Source: Diphasiastrum complanatum (taxonomy: Eukaryota; Streptophyta; Lycopodiopsida; Lycopodiales; Lycopodiaceae). Taken from it: a stretch of 64,000 nucleotides of DNA. Shown one piece after another: positions 37,559 to 48,580 of this stretch (positions are counted from its first letter, which is position 1; each line of letters starts with the position of its first letter). A program made the position numbers and the translations under genes. The DNA is taken from positions 62,195,890-62,259,889 of the forward strand of contig CM055099.1 in NCBI GenBank assembly GCA_029204225.1, read 5' to 3'. The notes beneath the pieces are model-generated. The model made no database searches. It had not been told where the DNA came from and was given only the letters and a program-made list of their open reading frames with translations.

Positions 37559-38038
37559 TACATGGTGAATTGGGAGTTTGGTGATTCCTTCTAAGCCTGT
37601 CGATCTTTTCCTCAAGGCTTGATCTTCTTGCAAATCCTTATGATCCAATTCAAGAAAAACCTGCAATCAACAGGTGGAAGCAATGATCGCACGGCCGATA
37701 CAAATCATAAGTAAAGAAGGTCACAATAAAAAAATCCTTTCTTAAACTAAACTATGAGGACGTCTTGAGTGCCTGGTCAGATCGGGGATGCTTCTGGACA
37801 GACGCTCAATGGCCCCAGACTGTTCCTCCCGACTCTACGTCACATTCAAATTTCATTGGCATCCAAGTTGATCCAACTTAAGTTGAATTTCCTGGAATAT
37901 TGATGCTTGAGGTCCTGTTGACAACGAGTTTTTTACACATCAAGCTCCATTCTTAGCTCAGTCTGCAGCTTTCGCGATATGATCTCTTTGGTTACTAGCT
38001 AACTGCTGCAATCAAAAATTCAATTCCAGATTTTCAAT
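37555..38038. other. Spacer between repeat copies
   Basis: No recognised gene. Short open frames only. Confidence 0.45.
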
Positions 38039-38161
38039 TCCAGAGTGACGGTTCGATTTCAAGTGGAACAGGCGATGAAGATAGTGGAGGAGCTGCTACA
38101 AACACGAAAGATGGCAAGTAGAAGAAGTAGAGGTTTATCGAAGATGAGAGAGAGAGAGAGA
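38039..38161 (+). repeat. Third copy of the GA-tailed repeat (3' part)
   Basis: TTCCAGAGTGACGGTTCGAT to CGAAGATGAGAGAGAGAG matches the last ~120 bp of copies 1 and 2. The 5' half is missing and the GA tail is short. Confidence 0.88.
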
Positions 38162-38764
<603 letters not shown>

Positions 38765-38856
38765 ATATTAAGATGAAATGGACAAAGTTTTATTAGGAAA
38801 AGTAGAAGATGATCCAAAACATACGAAATGGCTCTCTCTTATAGATTTTGAGGTTT

Positions 38857-39340
38857 TCAATAATAACCATAAGAGTCTGGTGGCCATTTCTGATAATCTT
38901 GTTCATCGACAATTGGATAGTCGACACCTGTCATAAGAGGACCCCAAAATGAAGCTGGTTGATATTGATCCTCATAGGTCGACGCTACTTCTCCTAGTGG
39001 TATTGTCGTGGTCTCTGTCAATTCGTAATGTGTATAGGATGTGCTCGTTGGACTGCTTAGTCTATCTAGGTATTTGTGGTATGCTTTAACCTGAAGGCTT
39101 TTTTCGGCAGTCAATCTTACCAATTGAGGACAAGGCGTAGACATTGTAGGTGTTGGTTCTTTTTGTGCAGATGTCCTTTTTGGGCTTGAATTCCTTGGAT
39201 TTGGCCTTTTGAACACTATTATACCCGGATTTGGCACTTTGTTAGTGGTCTGTTGCTTTTGAAACTAACCTTTGTTTTGTTTTTGGCTTTTAGGTTTCGG
39301 CTTCAACTGCAGCCCATAGGACTGTAGGTGGGGAAACGTG
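38857..39340 (-). pseudogene. Unrecognised Pro/Ser-rich open frame with one stop
   Basis: The frame 39237-38857 (126 codons) reads VPNPGIIVFKRPNPRNSSPK, a Thr-rich middle and an acidic, Tyr-rich end (DYPIVDEQDYQKWPPDSYGYY* region). The same frame continues upstream to about 39340 with a single TAG near 39267 and a basic stretch (LKPKPKSQKQNKG). Composition suggests a disordered linker or the tail of a larger protein. No family is recognised, and no partner exons are seen. Confidence 0.35.
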
Positions 39341-39959
39341 TGTTATTTGATCGATTGTCGCATTTTTTGGGTAGTGCAAAAAATGCAAATTTTGGGTAGT
39401 GCAAAAAATTATGCATATTAACACATTCTACTACTACGGAACAACATGCAAAAATGCCAAAAAACCTGAAGAGAAGTGTCACCTTTGTTTTTTTGTGCCC
39501 GTAAACCTGCAGCTAACTTACTAGTTGTGAAAGCAATATGTTTCATTGATCAGAACTGTGGTAGACATGTAAACAATACTAGATAATTCATGCATACACA
39601 ACATGGAAACTGATAGAAATGATCTACTGCTCATAGATTTTCCTTTTTGGAGGAGAGTTTACAGTCTGCTGCAATATCAGCGTGTGAGTCTTGCTGCTAT
39701 TCTATTCTGTGCTATTAGTTTTCCTCTCTCTCAATTCTTTCTCTGCTTAATGGCAGAATTATATATACTATCATACATTTTATTCTAAGTTGGTCTTGTA
39801 ACTAAAAGGCTGTGCTTAAGCGTCGATTAGTTGCAGCTGTTCGCTGCCATTTGAATGGATTGTACTTGCGACCGCTTTTGCGAGATCCGATTCGTCCCAC
39901 ATGGTAGTATCCAGGGATGAAGGGAAGTGAAGTTCATTTCCAAGACTCCCTCTTGAATT
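39341..39959. other. No recognised gene
   Basis: AT-rich; no similarity recognised. Confidence 0.45.
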
Positions 39960-40960
39960 GATAATTCCTTCAGTTGATTCTCATGTTCTTCCTGTGTCTT
40001 TTGAACAGTTGTTTTGCAAGGGGCTTGGTTAGAATATCTGTTGTCATTTCTGTGGTCTTCACATACTCAATCTAAATTTCCTGTTTCTGCACAAGATCTC
40101 TGATACGGTGGTACTTGAGTGGAATGTGCTTTGTCCTGGAATGGAAGACAGGGTCTTGAGTCATGGAGATGGCGTTGGTATTATTTATATACATGACAGT
40201 AGCTTCTGCTTGCTGCTCTCCTAGCTCATTCAACAGTTGCCTTAGCCACACGATCTCGTTTGCATTATTTGAAGCTGCTACATATTCAGCTTCACATGAG
40301 GATTGTGCGACAAGAGTTTTTTTTTTGCAAACCCAACTTATTGGCCCTTCACATATCATGAAGCATCTGCCAGTGACAAATTTGTTATCATCCTTCGAAC
40401 TTGCCCATGTAGCATCGTTGTATGCCTTTAAAATGGATTCATCTTACTTTGAATACACAATGCCAAGGTCCGTGGTATGTTTGAGATATCGTAAGATTCT
40501 CTTTGCCAGCTCCCAATGGTGCCTTCATAGATTGTTAGAAAACTGTGCTAAAGCATAAACAGGAAAGGCCAAGTCTGGCTGAGTACATACAGTCAACTAC
40601 ATTAGAGCTCCGATCTGATTTCAAAAAGGTGTATTACTCATTTTGAACTCTTCCTACTCAGTTCTTGGACAGTCTTCTTTTGATACTCCTAGTGCCATAG
40701 GAGTCTCTTTCCCTTTGCATTCTAGCATTGCATAGTTTGTTAGAATTTTATAGGCATAACTCTATTGAGAAAGTATTTTATTGCTAGTTACTAGGAATTT
40801 TCTAGCTTCTTCAAGGTCTGTAATTTCAAACTCTTGGCTTATCTGCTGCTTGGTTTCTTGTATCATTACCAAACATTAAAGTGTCATCAACAAAAACAGC
40901 TAAGATCAGAGAGCTATTACCCTTAGTTTAATAAATACATCAGCATCTGAAATTAATCTT
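39960..40960 (-). pseudogene. copia RT end and RNase H remnant E6
   Basis: The - strand reads the catalytic region AVFVDDTLMFGND (near 40910, F in place of Y in the YVDD box), then RT thumb and connection pieces (QPDLAFPVYALAQF, WELAKRILRYL; 40620-40470), and RNase H (SSCEAEYVAASNNANEIVWL, HSRTKHIPLKYHRIRDLV; 40359-40072), finishing DILTKPLAKQLF near 40010. There are several in-frame stops. The 5' part of the element is absent. Confidence 0.85.
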
Positions 40961-41012
40961 CTAAAACCAATAGAGACTAAACATGAGACAAGTCAGATCA
41001 TGTCTCTCTCGC

Positions 41013-41260
41013 ATGAAGCAATGGGTGGCAGACACTTTGCAGTGGATGTAATAGTACGCAACATTCTACAATCCACCGGCTGCTAGTGGCCAACAATGCA
41101 CAAGGATGCTGAGGCATATATCAAGCAATGTGATATATGTTAGAGGGCACGCAGATCAACGAAGGTGAACTGTGAGCTGTAACATCCTGTATTGGCTCAA
41201 ACACCATTTGAGAAATGAGGACTTGATTACATCGGCATGTTCACCTAGCTGTTAAAATCC
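41013..41260 (+). pseudogene. Ty3 integrase zinc-domain fragment
   Basis: The + strand reads HEAMGGRHFAVDVIVRNILQ, WPTMHKDAEAYIKQCDIC, then PFEK*GLDYIGMF. This is the HHCC zinc domain and start of the catalytic domain of a Ty3 integrase, with three or more stops. It lies beside the - strand copia E6, so at least one insertion or rearrangement separates them from their own elements. Confidence 0.75.
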
Positions 41261-41591
41261 TGTTAGGATCTAGTGCAATATGCAGATCACATAATCAATT
41301 ACCATAGACACTCCTCCCAAGCTCTCAAAGGTGGCACAACAAAAGCTTATGATTACAAAGAGAAAACTGTACATATAGTAAAAGTCCCAATTGCATGAAA
41401 GGACAGGTGTCCTAAAATTGGCCTACCACCTGCGGGCCTGATATGGCCAAATTTGACTGACAAACTCGAGACATGCCCTTGAGTATAGCATACACTATAT
41501 AAAACTCTGTACAGGCTAACTTTTCCTACGTGTGGCTATCCGGCTAACCCAAGTAGTCGTCTACGGGATCAGTGCCCGACTGATATGACAA
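41261..41591. other. No recognised gene
   Basis: Possible LTR-like sequence, but no ends found. Confidence 0.35.
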
Positions 41592-41926
41592 TTAACACTA
41601 TAAAACCAAAACCAAAACCAAAATCAAAATAAAATATCTTGTTGGAAACAATGAAGTATTGTAGCCTTGTTTTTTTGGATTCTTGTTCTTTGAGCTACTA
41701 AAACTCAACGAATCAAAATGAATATCAACACCAAAATTATCTTGTTTTGTAATGCATTGAGAATTCAAATTTGTAAAAACGTCCATTTACATACATACTT
41801 TCATATGAACAAGCAATGGGAGGCGGACACCTTAAGACAATCACAATAGTGTCATGGAGTTATTTCACTTTCCCTCTCATGGAGATCAACAACTTGCCAA
41901 CATAATGATACACTTTGTCAAATTGT
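41592..41926 (-). repeat. Inverted dispersed repeat, left copy (partner 57675-58004)
   Basis: About 335 bp whose reverse complement recurs at 57675-58004 with small differences, including one fewer CCAAAA unit in an A/C-rich end. No conserved protein. No terminal inverted repeats were noticed. Confidence 0.9.
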
Positions 41927-42062
41927 TACTGATTCTACTCAGGTTTTCTTTGCACTTGCAGCATCATAATTACTACGTCATCTAAGGTGTATTTCTGAAG
42001 GTATCAAACATCTCGTGAACTGATGCTTGGTGAGATTCCTCCTTCATCATATTGATCTTAGC

Positions 42063-43136
42063 CTAACTGGTCATCCTTTGATTTTCAGTCATCTTTGAGA
42101 AAGATGACGTTGCATTTGAGTCCATTCGGATTGACTTCAAGAAATCCAATACCTTCTTTTTGCTTTTCCTGGTCACATAGTTGGATTCATCCTTGTCATT
42201 TTTCTTTGGAATTGGTGTGATATTCGTCTCGTGGTTGCAAATATCAACATCCACCGTAGCTATGGCCTCTTCTAGTAGATCACTCCATCAGATCACCTAG
42301 TTGTAGCGTTGTTTCAACTAGTTCTTCTTGTTCACAGGTGCCCTTGGTGGACCTATCTTTGAGACTTTAGCCATTGCAGATTTTTGTGGCAGCTGAGCTG
42401 GTACTCTCTTGATTCCATAGTGATCTAGGTCCATATGTTGCGAGACTTGCTCATCGGTTAGTCCAGTCTCCTTATTGTAAGTAAAAGCATGTTGCCAAGG
42501 AACTAAATAATTGTCCACAAGGTTCTCAATAGCTTTCGCTGACAACCATTCGACATTGATCATATTCACCCCAAAAGTGATTGGCATGTCCATCTCATAG
42601 CACTTGGGTGAAGATGTGTTGGGTTCTATATCTGAATCATGTTGACAAGCATGTCCAGCCATGCAATCAATCATTGAGATATCTACTTCAAAATCGTAAT
42701 GATCTATGGTGGACGATCCATTATCAGCCTTGGGTGCAATAGATTTCACCGCCCATGAGATTGGATCGACCTTTACAGCCTACTCTCAAAGGTGAGTTTT
42801 TCTGAACTCCAGTTGAGAACTACTTGTGTAGTCCTCACCATGGTCTTCCCAGTAAAACATGGTAGGCAGAAGGGAATTCTGGTATATCCATCACCACAAA
42901 AGTGATCACAAACTGCATTCCTGCTATTTTCATAGGGATGTCATCAACTACACCTTTTGGTTTTACACAAGATTGATCCACTAGCTTGATGGCGAATTTT
43001 GTTGTTTTCAATCCTTGTAAACCCCACTTCTGATACAAAGTAGTGGAGATTAAATTTACACCTGATCCTCCATCTACCACTGTTGCTTCATGCTTGAATT
43101 TCTTGTGCTTGATCGGCAGGGTGCTGTTGTGTTTTT
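42063..43136 (-). pseudogene. Ty3 aspartic protease and linker (E8, left part)
   Basis: 43080-42835 encodes the retropepsin core with VDGGSGVNLIS (active-site Asp present) and VLLGRPW. Stops follow near 42834 and 42783, then two open frames (42749-42318, 42254-42063) with acidic linker sequence typical of the region before RT. RT itself is absent: the sequence ends near the inverted repeat at 41926. The frame upstream continues on the far side of the copia element at 48581, so this is one Ty3 element split in two. Confidence 0.85.
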
Positions 43137-43774
43137 TGTGAAAGATTTCAGATCCTTAAGATCCAATCTACTTGAATGATCTTTGGTTAGAAAGAGAAAT
43201 ACACTACCAATTTCACCAATGTAGAAAAATCAGCATCTACACACAATTTGAGATGCAAACACTAATAGAACTTGATCAAACTTGAATGAAATGATTATGT
43301 ATTGTTGCTTTCCATACAAAACCAGCAAGCTATTGTATTTCACACGTGTGGATCCAAAAATAACAAATATAGATCATTCTACACATAGAATTGCAAGCAA
43401 TCACCAAGATAGTGCACCAATGGATAGTAGAACCCAAGAGAACCATGTATAAGCATGAAATGAGATAGAGAAGAGAGAAGATGACTCTCTCCACGAGTTA
43501 CATCCTTTTATAGCAGGTCTAAACCCTATTTTGCCACTTGGCTTTCCCACCAAAATGCTAACCCTACCAATTTTGGGTCTAGATTCAATGTACCCAACTT
43601 ATTCAAATTGAATCTACTCAAACTCGCATTTCATCTTTCCCACACTTTCAAAAAGTGTTTATTCAAATGAAATTTAGACTAATGAATTTTGAAAAGTCAA
43701 CTTCTAAGTCTAAAACAAGTTTTGGCCTCAATATGCCAAATATGAAAATATTGCAACAAGTTGAATCTTTCACA
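43137..43774 (-). repeat. 3' LTR of copia E4
   Basis: 638 bp, TGTGAAAGATTC..GAATCTTTCACA type ends. The - strand TATA box CTATAAAAGG lies at 43504-43513. Confidence 0.97.
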
Positions 43775-44375
43775 CTCCCTCTTCAACTAGTTTTAGCATA
43801 GACTTTGATAATACTCCAAGTGAAGTCCTATGCTTCATGAGCAAGTCTTTTCCCAATGCTTTGGTGAAGATATTAGCTACACATTCCCTTGAAGACATAT
43901 GTTGAAGCTCCACCTCATTTACAATGACTCGCTCCCTCACAAAATGATATTGTATCTCAATATGCTTGTTCCTAGCATGAAAGATAGGATTGGATGCCAT
44001 TCTTTGGGCTGATTGATTGTCACAAAAGATGATTGGGCTCTCTGAAAGATCCAGCAAGTGAAGATCCTTGATCATCCTTTTGATCCATACCATCTCCTTT
44101 GTGCAATGTGTAAGAGCTTTGTACTCGGCCTCACTAGATGACAATGAGATAGTGGCTTGTTTCTTTGACATCCATGATATAGCTCCATCACCTATGAAAA
44201 TACAATAAGAACTAATTGATTTCCTATCCATTACATCTCCAGCATAGTCCGAATCTGAAAATCCAAAAAGATTAGATGATGATCCCTCATACAATATGCC
44301 AAAATCTCGAGTTCCAATGATGTACCTCAAAACTCGCTTTTCTAGCTTCCAATGCTCCTAGCATAGTTTTTGCCA
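43770..44375 (-). CDS. copia E4 RNase H domain
   Basis: From the connection sequence HWKLEKRVLRYIIG (about 44370, preceded by a stop) through 43770 in the main frame of 186 codons. RNase H residues are visible: DSDYAGD, SSSEAEYKAL, CDNQSAQ, HARNKHIEIQYHFVRE, and the end FTKALGKDLLMKH. It would degrade the RNA strand during reverse transcription. No stop lies within the domain. Confidence 0.88.
43775..43786 (-). promoter_or_regulatory. Polypurine tract of copia E4
   Basis: The - strand reads GAAGAGGGAG directly before the 3' LTR, as expected for plus-strand DNA priming. Confidence 0.85.
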
Positions 44376-45130
44376 ATAGAACTTTGATCCATCATAAGAA
44401 TGATCTTCTTCCTAAGAATAGATCTCCTTTCAATGATCATGTAATACTCAAAATAGAAACAACCATAATTGATATAGAGAATAGTGTCCACTTGGGATGC
44501 TTCACTATTTCTTACATCAATTTTACATGTAAAAATGTGACTAGAAAATGAAGAATCAAATAGAATGTAAATAAAATGATTCCACCATGCTTCCAACTCT
44601 AAACTGTCTGGAAAAATACAGCAAACAAACAATAAATGTGAGTGATCAATTTTTGCTTGCATGTCTCCTCCTCCTTTGTCCTTTGTTGCCTTGTATCCAC
44701 CATGATACTCCATGAATGAGCCTCCATCTTCATCTTGCCACAAGAAACCATCAAACCTTGAAAATCCATGAGTAGGTGAGTACATTAATGATGCAAATCC
44801 AGCACCACATGACTCCGTAAACCAAGTAGTTTGCACTAGTCCATCTTCAAGATCTACTTGACACAAGAAAATGACCATGAATCCACCAAAAATTTACAAT
44901 CTCCAAGTATTGGCACCAAGTAGCTCAACACTTGAGAACTTAGCCATGGATGAGTGACATAATGAACCTCCAATAGCTTCATTTCCATCAGCAAAATCAG
45001 CCAAGAATGCTAGTACAAATCCAACATCAAAACAATGCTCACCAATGTAGCTAGTTTTACCATATCTTGACAATTTGCACACATCCACATGAAATTGCTC
45101 AGACATGAGATAGTTTTGACTTGATGAAGG
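44342..45130 (-). CDS. Unrecognised open region occupying the RT position in copia E4
   Basis: Between the post-integrase linker (about 45130) and the RNase H connection (about 44372), where RT should be, the - strand frame stays open in the same register as the linker except for one TAA at 44894-44896. The first part reads FHVDVCKLSRYGKTSYIGEH.. and the second (178 codons from 44878) contains WFTESCGAGFASLMYS, FDGFLWQDEDGGSFMEYHGG and LEAWWNHFIYILF. None of the RT motifs (YVDD, LDVNNAFLHG type, LYGLKQ) is present. I recognise no family. It may be captured host sequence or a fast-evolving element protein. Length about 250 codons. Confidence 0.6.
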
Positions 45131-45309
45131 TCCATCATCACCACCATCCAAAGTAGGATCCTTCTCATCAACATCAAGAATGTTAGATCCATCTACTTTA
45201 CCATCAATCATGCTTGAAGACACCTTTGGAATGTTTTCCTCATAAAAAATGACATCTCTACCAACAATCACTTTGTTAGTAGGAGGAATGTAAACCTTGT
45301 AGGCTTTAC

Positions 45310-46170
45310 TCACCTCATTATATCCAACAAAAATACCTCTTCTTGAAGATGGATCCTCCTTGTTCCTATCATCAAGATAATGTTGACATAGCATGTGCAT
45401 CCAAAGGTTCTTAGAAAGTTGACACTCGGCCTCCTCTTGAATAGCATCTCAAAAGGTGTCCTTCCATCCAAAATAGCACTCAGCCACCTATTGCACAAGA
45501 AATTGGCACACAACAAAGCTTGATCCCAAAATGGTTTGTCAAGATTAGCACTTAACCTCATAGCTTTAGCACTTTCACATGAAGTTCTATTCTTCCTTTC
45601 AGCCACTCCATTTTGTTGTGGGGTCCTTGATGTTGTATACTCCCTCTTGATCCCATGCTCATCACAAAAGGCCTTGAACTTGTTAGATATGTACTCACCA
45701 CCATTGTCACCTCTCAAGCACTTGATCTTTGTGAAAAATTGGTTCTCCCTTGCATTCTTGAACTTCACAAAAACATCATACACTTCATCCTTGCTCTTTA
45801 GTAGATAGATCCAACAAAATCTACTAAAATCATCAATGAATGTTACATACATCTTAGCTCCACTATTGCTAATTGTAGTAAATCCATGAATATCCGAATG
45901 TACAAGTTGAAAAGGCTTTGTAGATCTAGAAATAGATCTAGTATAAGGTAGTCTATGTGACTTAGACAAAGTACAAGACTCACAAACATGCTTGTCATTA
46001 CTTAAGGAACTTGGAACACCAATCACAACCTTCTTCCTTGCCATTACCTCCAATGACTTGAAGTTGAGGTGTCCCATCCTTTTGTGCCAAACCTCTTGAA
46101 TATAAATTTGCTCATTTGCAGCACATCCAACTTGGTTAGCAATAACACAAGCATCAAGTTTGAACAACTT
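45310..46170 (-). CDS. copia E4 integrase
   Basis: Pre-integrase zinc region (VWHKRMGHLNFKSL, CESCTLSKSH), then the catalytic core with HSDIHG, FIDDFSR, RGDNGGEY and NGVAERKN, so the D, D and E residues are all present, and C-terminal PFEMLFKRRP. The frame shifts near 46165 (from the protease frame) and near 45395 (into the linker frame 45400-45130, RGIFVGYNEVSKAYKVY). It would insert the element DNA into the genome. Confidence 0.9.
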   Translation of the reverse strand, partial: KLFKLDACVIANQVGCAANEQIYIQEVWHKRMGHLNFKSLEVMARKKVVIGVPSSLSNDKHVCESCTLSKSHRLPYTRSISRSTKPFQLVHSDIHGFTTISNSGAKMYVTFIDDFSRFCWIYLLKSKDEVYDVFVKFKNARENQFFTKIKCLRGDNGGEYISNKFKAFCDEHGIKREYTTSRTPQQNGVAERKNRTSCESAKAMRLSANLDKPFWDQALLCANFLCNRWLSAILDGRTPFEMLFKRRPSVNFLRTFGCTCYVNIILMIGTRRIHLQEEVFLLDIMR

Positions 46171-46436
46171 TCTCTATCAAACTCCACCTTGAGGCCCTTA
46201 CTTAGCATTTGACTCACACTAAGCAAATTCTTGGTAATAGATGGAATAAATAAGACATCCTCCAAATGAACATTCCTATTTGTAGAGAGAGAAATAGGAA
46301 TTGTGCCAATCCCTTTGATTGCACACTCACCATCATTGGACATGTAGATCACCCTCTTGTCATCTCCATATGCCAACAAAGAAGTGAAGTACTTTTTGTA
46401 AAAGGTCATGTGTGAACTTGTTCCACTATCAATCTA
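46165..46436 (-). CDS. copia E4 protease
   Basis: Follows a TAG (46434-46436) that separates it from gag. Active-site motif IDSGTSSHMTF is intact, followed by GIGTIPISL and LLSVSQMLSKGLKVEF. Ends in a frameshift leading into integrase. Confidence 0.88.
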
Positions 46437-47342
46437 CCAAGGATCTAGATCTCCATCATTAGCAAGCATACATGAAGACATCACAAAAGCATCATCATTT
46501 GCATCTTGCACATCCAAACCATCCTCATCAAGAGTAAGATTACCTTGCTTGTCTCCTTGATCTCTCTTCTTCTTGTAGCACTCGCTTGCAAAGTGTCCTT
46601 TCATGCCACAATAGAAGCACTTGAGCTTTGATCTATCCTTCTTTTTGCCACTTGAAGAAGCATCCACTTGATTTTGCCCTTTAGACCACTTGCTTTTGGT
46701 TTTGCCCTTGAATTTGCCCTTTGTGAACATAGCATCCTCTTGAAGTGTCGATGTAGATCCATCTCTTGCTTGAAACCTATATTCCTCATTGATCAAGATC
46801 TCTTGAAGATCCATCAAACTTGGCAAAGTCTTTTGAATAGCAATACTTTGAACAATGTTAGCATGAGCATCCAACAAGCCATTAAGAATCACTTGAATAA
46901 GTTCTCCTTCCTTAATACTTTCATCTATGCAAGCTAACTCATCATTCAATGCTTTCATTCTCAAAACAAAAGTACTTGAACTTTCTTCATTCTTTTGCAA
47001 ACAAGAAAAGATTTGCCTTCTTAGAGTTAACACTCTAGAAGTAGACTTGGATTCATAAAACTTCTTCAATGAATTCCAAGCTTCCAAAGATGATGTGCAC
47101 TTACCAACTTCCTTAAGAAGTTCATTGGTAACATTCATCTTTATTATGTGTAGAGCCTTCTTGGCCCTCTTGTCATACCTCAATTGATCTTGTTGTGTTG
47201 CTGGTCTCTCCTCCAAACCTACAACAAAATTCAAAATATCATTCATCTCAAGAAGTGACTCCATCCTCACTTTTCATAATGAATAGTTACTTGAGGTAAG
47301 CCTATCATTGGCTTTCAACATGACTCCAATTGAGGTTGCCAT
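46434..47342 (-). CDS. copia E4 gag
   Basis: ATG at 47340-47342, with TGA at 47274-47276 (codon 23) where Trp of NYSxWKVRM is expected; an ATG at 47270-47268 (MRMESLLEM) could restart. Then a helical gag core (UBN2 type), a basic Ser-rich stretch, and one zinc knuckle CFYCGMKGHFASEC near 46605. Ends with TAG after DPW. It packages the element RNA in particles. Confidence 0.9.
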
Positions 47343-47930
47343 GTAGCAATGACCTGATCTTCTCTTTCAACCTGTTTCAATGCACAAAGCACTCCTTTGA
47401 ACAACAACAAATGCTTTCAAAAGAAATCACCAAGATTTGAAACTATCTCACAAATTCTCTTCTAGCACTTATCCAAGAAAATCAACACATAGAATTATGG
47501 AATCTTGATCAACCTATGATCTATCCTCAATCTAATGACTTTTGTCACTTCCTAAGATTGAAACACACTCAAATGAAGTCCAACAACCTCACTATCTAGA
47601 GATCCAATCAAAATTAAAGTTTTGACAAAATCACAAAAAATTGACTATTTCAAATCTACATGCAAATGCTGAAAATTTGATATGCAATCTATAAGCCACC
47701 ACTTAGGCTGAACCAATGATCCAAAAGTCGGCCAAATCCAGCATGTGAATTCAAAAAACGGAATTGAACAAGTATATTGACCTATTTAGTGTTTTGATCT
47801 ACAAAAGATCCAATCTACAAAAGCAAAAAATCCGATTTTGGTGTAGAATCCTCTCTAGCATGCTCTAGACTTGATATCTTCACCAAATCATTGATAGATC
47901 TGATTTCCTTCTTCATAACCTGAAACACAA

Positions 47931-47942
47931 GCTCTGATACCA
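47931..47942 (-). promoter_or_regulatory. Primer binding site of copia E4
   Basis: The - strand reads TGGTATCAGAGC exactly, directly after the 5' LTR; the standard initiator-Met-tRNA site. Confidence 0.97.
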
Positions 47943-48580
47943 TGTGAAAGATTTCAGATCCTTAAGATCCAATCTACTTGAATGATCTTTGGTTAGAAAG
48001 AGAAATACACTACCAATTTCACCAATGTAGAAAAATCAGCATCTACACACAATTTGAGATGCAAACACTAATAGAACTTGATCAAACTTGAATGAAATGA
48101 TTATGTATTGTTGCTTTCCATACAAAACCAGCAAGCTACTGTATTTCACACGTGTGGATCCAAAAATAACAAATATAGATCATTCTACACATAGAATTGC
48201 AAGCAATCACCAAGATAGTGCACCAATGGATAGTAGAACCCAAGAGAACCATGTATAAGCATGAAACGAGATAGAGAAGAGAGAAGATGACTCTCTCCAC
48301 GAGTTACATCCTTTTATAGCAGGTCTAAACCCTATTTGGCCACTTGGCTTTCCCACCAAAATGCTAACCCTACCAATTTTGGGTCTAGATTCAATGTACC
48401 CAACTTATTCAAATTGAATCTACTCAAACTCGCATTTCATCTTTCCCACACTTTCAAAAAGTGTTTATTCAAATGAAATTTAGACTAATGAATTTTGAAA
48501 AGTCAACTTCTAAGTCTAAAACAAGTTTTGGCCTCAATATGCCAAATATGAAAATATTGCAACTAGTTGAATCTTTCACA
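47943..48580 (-). repeat. 5' LTR of copia E4
   Basis: 638 bp, partner of 43137-43774. The - strand TATA box is at 48310-48319. Confidence 0.97.

Larger units (their letters stand above)
43137..48580 (-). mobile_element. Nearly complete copia element E4 without RT
   Basis: 5444 bp with two 638-bp LTRs (43137-43774 and 47943-48580) that differ at only four positions, TG..CA ends, and target duplication TTTTT (43132-43136 and 48581-48585). Removing it restores the Ty3 gag-protease frame (IGAVWKSEK then KHNSTLPIKHK). Internal parts, - strand: primer site, gag, protease, integrase, an unrecognised open region in place of RT, RNase H, polypurine tract. Several disabling changes exist despite the young LTRs, so mobilisation in trans is likely. 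Confidence 0.95.

Noticed and set aside
47274-47276. TGA read as Trp or corrected by RNA editing
   Set aside because: Nuclear retroelements are not known to be edited this way; ordinary C to T decay explains the pattern.
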